DNA from: Isochrysis galbana
Taxonomy: Eukaryota > Haptophyta > Isochrysidales > Isochrysidaceae
Length of the DNA: 64,000 nucleotides
Assembly: GCA_018136815.1 (NCBI GenBank)
Contig: CM030938.1
Coordinates: 5,046,749 to 5,110,748, forward strand
Reading direction: 5' to 3'
The position numbers and the translations under genes were made by a program. Below are positions 29,887 through 38,968 of this stretch, piece by piece (the first letter of the stretch is position 1; every line of letters starts with the position of its first letter). The notes beneath the pieces are model-generated. The model made no database searches and was not told where the DNA came from. It worked only from the letters and a program-made list of their open reading frames with translations.

Positions 29887-32505
29887 CTACTGGGCCGGAC
29901 GGAGAACAACCATCGTGCGGAGGCGGCGGTGGACTTCTGGGTCGTTACCACACTCGCCACTGCCGCCTTCGCAGAGAAAACGAATGTACGGTTGGCAAAC
30001 GACGGGGTTATGAGCTCCGTCGCCCGTGCCATACTTCCACAGGTCTGCCTCGGGCGTACCAGATGGAGCCCGGGGACGAAAGGCGCAGTACGCGCAGCCG
30101 TTGGCGTCGGTCCACTCCTTGACGTCGCGGTCTAAGTCGTCGAGACGCGGCGCCGTCATGGTGGCATCGGAGGGGCGGCAGCGCGTGAGCGCAGCGCGAA
30201 GGGCCGGGTGACCCGCGTAACGAGAAATTTGCCAGAAGCGGGCTCGCGCTCGAGACCAGCTACCTGGATCCCATTCCGAGAGGCCCGAATCGGCCGGAAG
30301 CCCAAGGCCGTTCGGAGGGGGCTCACATTGGCGACGAGAAGACGTGCTTTTGCCGAGGGGACGGTCAAGAAGTGCGTCCGGTAGCGGAGACGATGCGGAG
30401 TAATTCGTAGGTGGAGGAGGAGCCCGACGATTGTCAGCGCCAGTCGTCTTGCGGTTCGAGTTGTTGTTTTGCGATTTTAATGCCTCGGCCACCGCCGCTT
30501 GGACGGCGGCGACCATCGAAGCCGTAGTGTCCACGGGGTTAGAGGCAGCCTTAGCAACCTTGGCGGTCTTGGTGGGCTTGGAAGTAGTCGCCGGCGGCGT
30601 CACGGCGGCGACCGTGGTGACCGACGCTTGTTGTTGGCCAGCGCGGGCTTGTTCGTACGGGCTCAGGTAGCGCTGGCAGAGGTTGACGCACGAAAGGGCC
30701 GAACGAGGGAGCTCGTGGTTCTCGACGCGGAAGCGAGTCTTTGCAAGACACTCGCCGAACTTGGTCGCGTTATCCACGCCGCGAGCCGCGTCGACCTTGT
30801 CGTTCCGGATGATGGACTCGAATCGTTGATTGATATCGTGCGACATGTTTGGGTGGTCCCAGACCGTCGTGGCATCCACCTTCGCGTCACCCATCTTGCG
30901 GACGTACGCGCGCACCAAATTCTTGGATAACTCTAAGAGATCGGAGCCGGCTTCACGGGCTACGAGCCTGTCCCACTCCATGGAGGCGGAGTCTTTGGCG
31001 AAGCCGGGCACGTTGGCCGCGAAGGTGGCGTCGCACTTGCGGAGAAGCACGTCGCAGGCCAGCGCGGGGTTGAGAGAGAGGACCGGGTCTTCGGCGAGAT
31101 CGAGGAGGAAGGCGTAGATCCTTTGGTTGCCGGTGGTGCACAAGTTGGCGGCCGCTAGCAAGGATGTAAAGATTTCACGGTGGTCGCAGCCGAGCGAGAG
31201 GGCGCGCTCGAGCGGCTTGATGAAGGACAGACGAAAATCATTCCAGGAGGTGGCCGCTGTCTGGACGTTGTCCGAGGCCAGGCCCTTCGGGAACTTGATC
31301 TCGGAAAGCTCTTTGCCCATTCGGACTTGGTGATGGAGGGTGCGGTCGAGGAAGAAGCGGCTCCGAGCCCACTTGGTCACGTGCTCCTTCTCGAAAAACA
31401 CGCGGTAGTGCCAAACATTGCCGGCTCGAGAGAGGCCGCCGTTGAGAATGGCGTGGATGAGCTCGAAATCGTCGGACTTCCTGTAGAGAGAGGCTACCTC
31501 GTAGGCGGCATCCTCAAACAGTTGGCCCCACGAGGCTAGGATGACCTCTCGCTCAGAAGCATCACCGGCGAGGCTTGGATCGACGGGATGGCGCCGAGCC
31601 GCCGGATTTGGAAGCGAGCGGAGGCCCGCGACGGTGGGTGGAGGTTGGGGATCAGAAACAGGCTTGGCAGACGGGACAGGAACAGGCGTATTGGGTCCGG
31701 GATCGGAAATCGAATTCGGCGGAACGGAGAACGGCGCGGCGGGCAAAGGTTGAGAAGGGAACTTAACCGAGGCCGGAGGGGCACCAATGGAGTTGTCTCC
31801 TTCTTCCACAAGCGGTGGCGAGGTTTCGACTCGAGACGAAGTCGTAGTGCCCGCTTGGCCCTGCTGTAGAATGTTGAGTATCGTGTTGAAGGTAGACCCC
31901 ACCTCCCGTTGAAATTCTTCGTGGCGTTGGGCGGCTTGGAGGGTAGAGGACTCGAGGCGGTCGACAGCGCCGCGGAGAGCCTCAATCTGGACTTGTTGGT
32001 CCATGATTTGGGCGGCGCCGACGGTGGCGGTCGGAGGTGGAACGAAGTTACGTTTGGGGTACGAGTACGTCGACGACGGGGGTGGAACAAACTCTTCATA
32101 TGGTGGGGGCTCGAAAGGAGGGAGGGACCGGACGGAACCCACATCATCTTCAGCACCAACCACAGAGGGATTGAGAGAGGAAGGAATACTTGGCAAAGGA
32201 TCAGCAAAAGAAAGGAGAGGAAAGGCCGCCGGTGGAGCAACGGACGAGGCGAGAGGACCCATTCCAGCTCCAGTTGACGGGGTGTGAGTAGAGGCCTGCG
32301 GAGGCGGCGGAACTTCGACCGTCGGCGCGGAGAGGCGAGAGGAGGGGAGAACTGGCTCGGAAAGACTCTCTTTTGAAGAAGGGAGGGGACCCACGAGGCT
32401 CTCTTCCCCGGGGGACTTCGACCCGTACGATTCGAGAACCGAAGAAGAAGAGACGGGCTCATGACGCGGGGACAATGAAGATTTCTCAATGGGAGAACTC
32501 GACAT
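29887..32505 (-). CDS. Gy-M gag
   Basis: I place the start at the ATG at 32505 (MSSSPIEKSS, context gtcgccATG). It lies 39 bases inside the 5' LTR, although the frame is open into the LTR up to 32877. The product is about 872 aa. It has a Ser/Pro-rich N-terminus, a short coiled coil (MDQQVQIEALRGAVDRLES), and a helical capsid-like core (for example EVILASWGQLFEDAAYEV and KPLERALSLGCDHREIFTSL). A second Ala/Lys-rich linker follows. The C-terminal Cys/His cluster (CAYC, then H and several C) could bind nucleic acid. It ends at a TAG at 29887. Gag and ORF2 are therefore separate frames, with about 570 bases between the gag stop and the ORF2 ATG. Confidence 0.82.
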   Translation of the reverse strand: MSSSPIEKSSLSPRHEPVSSSSVLESYGSKSPGEESLVGPLPSSKESLSEPVLPSSRLSAPTVEVPPPPQASTHTPSTGAGMGPLASSVAPPAAFPLLSFADPLPSIPSSLNPSVVGAEDDVGSVRSLPPFEPPPYEEFVPPPSSTYSYPKRNFVPPPTATVGAAQIMDQQVQIEALRGAVDRLESSTLQAAQRHEEFQREVGSTFNTILNILQQGQAGTTTSSRVETSPPLVEEGDNSIGAPPASVKFPSQPLPAAPFSVPPNSISDPGPNTPVPVPSAKPVSDPQPPPTVAGLRSLPNPAARRHPVDPSLAGDASEREVILASWGQLFEDAAYEVASLYRKSDDFELIHAILNGGLSRAGNVWHYRVFFEKEHVTKWARSRFFLDRTLHHQVRMGKELSEIKFPKGLASDNVQTAATSWNDFRLSFIKPLERALSLGCDHREIFTSLLAAANLCTTGNQRIYAFLLDLAEDPVLSLNPALACDVLLRKCDATFAANVPGFAKDSASMEWDRLVAREAGSDLLELSKNLVRAYVRKMGDAKVDATTVWDHPNMSHDINQRFESIIRNDKVDAARGVDNATKFGECLAKTRFRVENHELPRSALSCVNLCQRYLSPYEQARAGQQQASVTTVAAVTPPATTSKPTKTAKVAKAASNPVDTTASMVAAVQAAVAEALKSQNNNSNRKTTGADNRRAPPPPTNYSASSPLPDALLDRPLGKSTSSRRQCEPPPNGLGLPADSGLSEWDPGSWSRARARFWQISRYAGHPALRAALTRCRPSDATMTAPRLDDLDRDVKEWTDANGCAYCAFRPRAPSGTPEADLWKYGTGDGAHNPVVCQPYIRFLCEGGSGECGNDPEVHRRLRTMVVLRPAQ

Positions 32506-32544
32506 GGCGACCGGAGCCGAAGGCGCGAGCGAAGATTTTGTGCT

Positions 32545-33234
32545 TGTCAGAGCAAGGCTGATCTCACTCTTGGAGATTGCCTGCGAGGGCGCGCCGGCAG
32601 CTAGCGCGGAACGCGGTTCTTGTGGGGAGCTCATGGAGCTTTCCTCGGGGTTGACTACGGGCATGGTGATCGACGCACGACGCACGACGCACGCACGGAG
32701 CACGGTGGGCGCGGAAGTGCGGAAGGAGGCTTGTGGGAGGTGGTGGCAGGCGACTGGGGGTGGCTCAGGCGCGTGCTTGACTTGTATTGACTCGTTGACT
32801 CGGGGTATAGACTCGGGAACTCGGGGGGACTCGCTTGGGAACACGGTGGGACTCGACGAAGTTGCTACAAAAATCACTCACAAGAAACCAAAAACCAAAG
32901 TCCTTGGGCTCAGAAAACTAACGTAAACACTCCGGAATCATACGATAAACAAACCCCTCCCCGCGCGGCGAAGGCTGAAGTCGCGATCGCTCGTCATGCG
33001 CGAAGATATACGGAAAGAGAGCGCATAACTACGCCACCGAAGGGTTCGAACTATCGTTAAAGTGGAACTCGTCCGCTGAAGCCGGGGCGACAGTTACGCG
33101 GAATCCGAATCTGTGTGTCTTGTGCGTCAGTGGCGACACGGGGAACTGTTCAATTGTAATTGTGAGCGCGTACCTTACACGAATATTCATGCCTACATAC
33201 AACCTTCAGATGTCAGATGGGCAGGAATACGACA
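32545..33234 (-). repeat. Gy-M 5' LTR, 690 bp (internally deleted relative to 3' LTR)
   Basis: On the element strand it begins TGTCGTATTCC and ends GCTCTGACA. It lacks the roughly 730 bp found in the left LTR. At the junction it has an 18-base filler (ggggcgacagttacgcgg) of which gcgacagttacgc also occurs in LTR-B (50815-50828). The leader between LTR and gag ATG is only 39 bases, and no tRNA-type primer-binding site starting TGG is visible in it. Confidence 0.85.
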
Positions 33235-33238
33235 ATGG

Positions 33239-33345
33239 GCGAATGTAGGATCCTGCGACGGTGACTCGTGGCTAGCCTACAAGGAGGGGACATAGAAACG
33301 CAAACAACTGCTTCTAAAACGAAAAGGACGATCGCGGATGCGACA
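33239..33345 (-). repeat. LTR-B copy, right part (target of the Gy-M insertion)
   Basis: It matches 51074-51190: cgaatgtagg, gcgacggtgactcgtggcta, caaggagg, acatagaaacgcaaacaact, gatcgcggatgcgac. It flanks the 5' LTR of Gy-M, while the rest of the same repeat flanks the 3' LTR at 14165-14653. About 270 bp of the LTR-B copy at 50807-51075 has no counterpart here. Confidence 0.75.
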
Positions 33346-33479
33346 CCCCCTTGCTAGAATTCGAGCGTCCACGCGAGGAAAACAACGAAAGGGAAAGTTA
33401 AAAACAAAGCAAGGTGCGTGGGCGGAGCCAAACGGAAGAAAGCGAGAAGGAGCGAGAAACGACGAGAAGCAACGAGAAA

Positions 33480-33890
33480 CGAGAATGTGATGGATCAAGT
33501 GGAGCTGTGGCTGTGGTGTGACTGGGTGTGAGTGAGAGGTGAGGCATGACATGAGAAGCTTGGCCCACATGGGGCATGGAGAGCGAGCGATGGGGAACGG
33601 GGGGTGCACGCGGGGACAGGACGGAGGACGGATGGCGAGGGCACACCCTCGGACATCACGGAGCACTGGGGCACAAGGGCGGGGACGAGAGTAGACGGGA
33701 AGGGCACGGAGGGCGCTCGAGCGATGGCGCAGAGCGTTCGGAAGACATGGGGGGGAAACGTCACGCGCGGGGGGGGGGGGGAACGCGCGGGAAACTAATA
33801 GACGGAAAGGGCGAAAGGGGGTCGGGAGCTCAAGGAAAAGGAAAAGGAAGCACTCGGGGAATAGGCGGGAAGCGGGAAGGGAGAGAGGGG
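33480..33890 (+). repeat. Rep-G copy, uninterrupted
   Basis: It matches 985-1333 plus 3153-3190 across the LINE insertion point. Here the sequence runs gggtcgggagctcaaggaaa, then aggaagcactcgggga, with no insert. It is the empty-site reference for LINE-T copy 1. Confidence 0.75.
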
Positions 33891-33924
33891 AGGGGGGCGG
33901 GGTGGAAAGCGACGTCGATGTAGA

Positions 33925-34175
33925 AAAGGCCGTGGGCGCGACGGAGGGGCGGGGGGCGGGCTTCTTGTGAATCTCGACGTGCAGGGAGTCGATGAGGACG
34001 GACTCCGAGATGATGTTGGGACCTTCGGGCAGTCTGCGGCTGAGGTTTTGTCGCCGTTGTCCGGAGCTGGCTTTTAGGAACCCAGGTGGTCCTTAACCAT
34101 CCGGGCGACATTGTCGATCGTGAGCGGACCATCCACTTGCTGCTCCGCGTAGCCTCAGCACGCGCTTGCGCCGCG
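33925..34175 (-). pseudogene. Possible decayed coding fragment
   Basis: On the minus strand two short frames read like protein: VDGPLTIDNVARMVKDHLG ending in a stop, then, one frame shifted, LPEGPNIISESVLIDSLHVE followed by IHKKPAP. I do not recognise the family. The break could be real decay or an unrecognised intron. Confidence 0.35.
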
Positions 34176-34604
34176 GGGGCCCGCACCATCGCACAATCGC
34201 CCTATCACTATCACTAAGCACTAAGATTTTTTTAGTCAGTTGCTCCAGAGTCGCGTGCACGGCGAGATGATCATGAACCTCAAGTAACTTATAGGGCCTA
34301 GGAAAGTCAGTACACCTGGGGAAGGAGGGTTGCACCCTTGACAGTTTGTGGAAGAGTGAGTGCGCCCTGCGCAAGCATGGAACATTCCAAACACCCGCGT
34401 CGACAGCCATGGACACCCGTGTTATCAACACAACGTCCATCGTCGTGAGAGCCCTACGGCTCTGCGCACAGAGGAACTGGAACAGGTGAATGACTAGTCG
34501 TGCACACTGTTACCAAGCCAAGCGCCACGAATGTCATTGACGCTTCCACCCGGCAACAGTCCCACTTCATCCCCATTTTGAACCCTAGGAAATAAAGTGC
34601 GAGT
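34176..34604. other. Intergenic / 3' flank of the plastid-protein gene
   Basis: No gene seen. A short GC palindrome (cgcgggggcccgc) lies near 34170, and the remainder is mixed composition up to the stop codon at 34605. Confidence 0.4.
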
Positions 34605-35435
34605 TTAGCGGCCCGACTGGTAGTACTCCTTGCCCGAACCAACGTTGCCAACCTTCTTGGCAATGTAGTCGCCGAGCTCGAAAGTTTTCGCCGCCTTCAT
34701 CTTCTTGACCTTGGCGGCCTCCGCCTTGACGTTCGTCATCTTCTGCTGCGCCATCTCCTTGCGCTCAGCCGCAAGGTAGGCCGGGTTGATGTTGCCGTTG
34801 GGGAGGAAGATGGGCACACCGTACTTCGACTTGCCATCAGCCTGCGCATACGTGGGGAGCGTACGTCAGCACTGACGCCCACGCGCAGTGATGACGTGGA
34901 GGTACTTCCAGGGCGCGCACCTTCTGGAACTTTTGCAGGAAGTTTCCGAAGCCACTCTTCTGCTTCTGGATGTTGGAGGTGGTGGGGTAGTTGGAGCCCG
35001 GGGAGAGCGGCTTGGGCTTGCCACCCTGCGCCTACAGGTCAGAGTGAGAAAGGTGAGTCTGTGGCTCGTGGCAAGGTTTATCAGGCTATTGGCATTGCTA
35101 GTGCTTGGGTCAAGGACCTTCGGGAAGCTGGACGCGAACGTGGGACAAAGCCGAAGACAACAGTATGGCCTATCTCCAACGCTGGGGGTGGCAGCGCAGC
35201 GCAGCCCTGGGGAGGAGGCTGAGGACCCACCCTGGTCTGTCAGCGTCTCTGTGGTGAGAGTGAAAGGGCGAGAAAAATGGGGGAAGAAAGGGCAGAGCGA
35301 GCGGGAGGACGGGCGCACCTTCTTGCCGAACTGCATGGTGATGTCCGCCGAGTTGGTGCGGAGCAGCGTGGCAGGCGGCACGAAGGCGTCGGCGCCGAGG
35401 AGGCAGAGGGCGAGGGCAACGAGTCGCAGCATCAT
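34605..35435 (-). CDS. Plastid-targeted small protein, three exons
   Basis: Exons on the minus strand are 35435-35319, 35031-34921 and 34841-34605; all junctions are GT-AG in phase 0, giving 154 aa. The N-terminus is a classical signal peptide (MMLRLVALALCLLGADAFV) with the AxAF-type cleavage site used in secondary plastids. A short transit-like stretch (PPATLLRTNSADITMQFGKK) follows. The mature part is basic and hydrophilic (KSGFGNFLQKFQK, YGVPIFLPNGNINPAYLAAE, AKTFELGDYIAKKVG) and ends KEYYQSGR. It has no membrane segment. It resembles small lumenal or stromal accessory proteins of secondary-plastid algae, and a photosystem-associated role is conceivable, but I cannot name the family. Confidence 0.85.
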
Positions 35436-36270
35436 CGTGGGGAGGCGAGGGCAGGGGAAGCAGAGAGATTTGGGAGGGGGGGGAGGTTGTAGAAGATGGA
35501 GAGAGAGGAGAGGAGAGGAGAAAATGAGAGGGGGTGGGGGGTGGGAGGGGAAAGGAGAGAAAGGGAGAGAAAGGGGAAGAAGAGAGGACGAGGTTGTGGG
35601 CGAGGAGGGGGGGGGGATGGGAGGGAGAGAGCGTGGAGCAGGGGAGAGATGCCAGGGAGCTTTGGCAGGAGAGAGGAGACTGGGAGGGCGGAGAGAGAAG
35701 AGAACGGTGAGGGGGCGGACGGCGTGGAGAGGAGAGGAGAGAGAGCGGGAGCGAGAGAGGGAGTGTGGGAGAGAGAAGGGACTGGAAGCTGAGGCGGGAC
35801 CGTGAGGCCCATGCGCAGAGAGGGAAGAGAACAAGCGTTCAGATATATCTAACTGTGGGGGTGCGCGGCGGCGGACAGGGCGATCAGGAGCCGAGGCGTA
35901 GGGTTGGAGAGAGAGGAAGAAGCCAAGGAAAAGGCAGAGGAAATCAGCATGGGTTCGATCGCCGAACACGCTCGACAAGGAGAGGGAGCTCGCGCGCAGC
36001 ATGCTGAGAGAGGAAGAGAGCATCTTGAGCAGTTAATGTGAAGAGGGGATTGATCTTAAAATCATGCTTGTTACGGGGTGACGGCATCCTCCGCCTCGCT
36101 TTCTTCAGTTTCTTCACATCTAGCGAGAAAACATGAAAGTATGAGCGGTCGTCTCCTCCCTCTCTGAACGTATGTTCTTCAGTCCCTCTCTGATCGCTCT
36201 CGGTGGGCCCTCACTTCCTCGTCCCGTTTTCTTGAATCTGCGCTCTCCCTTTCTTCTCGCCCCGCGAGTC
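35436..36270. other. Upstream region of plastid-protein gene, GA/CT-rich
   Basis: A long GA-rich (plus) / CT-rich (minus) tract runs from 35440 to 35800 and probably includes the 5' UTR and promoter of the gene to the left. The frames seen in it are compositional. 35830-36270 has no recognised feature. Confidence 0.5.
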
Positions 36271-37290
<1,020 letters not shown>

Positions 37291-37819
37291 TTGTCGTTGT
37301 TCTCAGTATCGTTTTGTCCGTCGTTGTTCGCTGCGTCGCTGCACTCTAGCAGCTAGCAGTCTAGGCTCTCTCCCTGAGGGAAAAGTTCTTTGTACTTTGT
37401 AGGTCTAACCCTAACCCTAACCCCACATCTCTTACTCCCACACACTAGGGCCGCTAGGAGCGCCTCGCCGCTCGCCGCCCCATCGCCCTTCGTTCGCCGT
37501 TCGTCCCCGGTCCCCAATCCAAACACCCTAATGGATAATGGTAATGGAGTTGCGAGTTGCCCAACCCATTCCAGAATCCAGAATTTCAAATTTCATTCAC
37601 CCGACTCCCGGCGGGGAGGAGGGCCAAAGTGCCGCGCTAGCCGCCGGTGCCGCAGCCCTCCGGTTACGCTCGACTCGACAAGCACGAAGCTTGTGCCGTC
37701 CTCGGCGGGCTAGGGCTAGGTATATAGTTTCGACGCGTCTTCGGTCTCTTCGTCTTCGGTTTCGTAAACAATCAGTTGTGAAGCTGTGAAGCCCTCGAGG
37801 GCTGTCGACTCGGTACCAT
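37291..37819. other. Intergenic with interstitial telomeric motif
   Basis: Positions 37405-37424 read ctaaccctaaccctaacccc, three units of the TTAGGG telomere repeat. No coding region is supported in the remainder. Confidence 0.6.
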
Positions 37820-38400
37820 CTTCTGCTCTAGGTTCAACCTACTTTTATAAGTGGGGGTCAATGGGGGCCTCGCGCCCCCCTCTCTCCATTGCGGACACCC
37901 CCCGGGGTGGGCCCGTACATTCAACCCCAGCCCCTGCCCTCTGGCAGGGGCAGGGCACTCATCAATACAGCCCAGACCCCTAGTGGGCGCGGGCCGCGAG
38001 CCGCACTCCCAGGCCCGCATGGGCCTGCTCTCGTACTGACTCCCCCCCCCATCCCTGGTCGCCAGGCAGACAGGGGCCTCAGGGCGGCACCCAAGGCCAG
38101 CGAGGCGAGCGAGGGAGAGGCAGGAGGGGCCAGGGGCTGAGCCCCAGCCTCCACTGCCCCCTGAGCTGCCCTTGCTGGCCCTCTGGGCGCCCCTGAAGGA
38201 CCTCTGAGAGCAGGCCATGGCGCGCCGCATGGCGACGCGCCGCAGGGACCGGGGCGGAAGAGAATGGAACGAGGGAGAGGGGGGGATTTGCACCCCCCCC
38301 GATGGAGTGTGGTGAGAAACGAGCCCCGTTTGCGTTAGCAAACGGGCGAAGGGGGGCGGCTGGCGACAGGAGAGGCGAGAAGAAGGGAGTGGCTCAAGAC
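37820..38400 (+). repeat. Dispersed GC-rich repeat, copy 1
   Basis: It matches 53650-54130: ggtcg-caggcagacagg, then gcgagggagaggcagg, ccccagcctcc, ctgccccctgagctg, and a C-rich tail. Copy 2 ends in the same kind of 3' tail as LINE-T, so both may be 3' portions of non-LTR elements. Confidence 0.65.
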
Positions 38401-38968
38401 GTCCCTGTGGCAGGTATCGGGGGGCGCAGACATTTATTTCTTCGAGGACCGCTCGCGGCGCGAGCTGTAAGGGCCGTTCTCCTTTTTTGACGAGAGGTTC
38501 CTCCCCCCCCCCCCGGTGCTTTTTCCCGGAGAGTCGGCCGGCGTCGACCGGACCGCCTCAATGGGTTTTCCCTCATTTTAACTTGTGGGGAGTTAGAATG
38601 GGAGCCGGGGGCCTGCGAGGGGGGAGATGTGGAAGGGTGCATAGGAGTATGTATCTGTGACAACAGCACGCGCCAAGGTGTACGGGCAGGTGCGCTGAGG
38701 GCTGTCGTGTTAGTACCGGGCTAGTGAGAGTAGTGGTACTAATGCTCAGATAGATTATTATTATTATTATTCTGCTCTAGGTTCTAGGGATAGGTCCGAC
38801 GTGGCTGCTGCCGCGTCCGAAAATGTTGTCGCTGCTTTGCCTGTTTCTGCTCTTTCCCGGCGGGACTAATATTTCTAACTCGTCCACTTCTACTTCTAGT
38901 GCGCGTGCTTCGGTGTTCTAACTTGTACGATTGTCTGTCTCGCTCCCCATCGTTGCGTTCAAACGGCG
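38401..38968. other. Intergenic / upstream of the 38969 gene
   Basis: No gene seen. A short (att)n run lies at 38757-38771, and tctgctctaggtt at about 38772 also occurs near 37820. Confidence 0.5.

Larger units (their letters stand above)
14654..33234 (-). mobile_element. Ty3/gypsy chromodomain retrotransposon Gy-M with methyltransferase-like domain
   Basis: The order on the minus strand is LTR (33234-32545), gag, a second frame with a Ser/Pro linker, a methyltransferase-like domain and aspartic protease, then RT, RNase H, integrase and chromodomain, a polypurine tract, and LTR (16047-14654). Both LTRs begin TGTYGTATTCC and end GACA on the element strand. Segment 19857-25148 is repeated almost exactly as 25249-30559 on the two sides of a 100-N gap. 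Removing the duplicate gives about 13.2 kb. No clear target-site duplication is visible (acgga at left, atggg at right). LTR identity over about 538 bp appears near complete, suggesting a recent insertion, but frame breaks are present. Confidence 0.9.

Noticed and set aside
14654..33234. Target-site duplication for Gy-M
   Set aside because: Flanks acgga and atggg do not match; I report none rather than force one.
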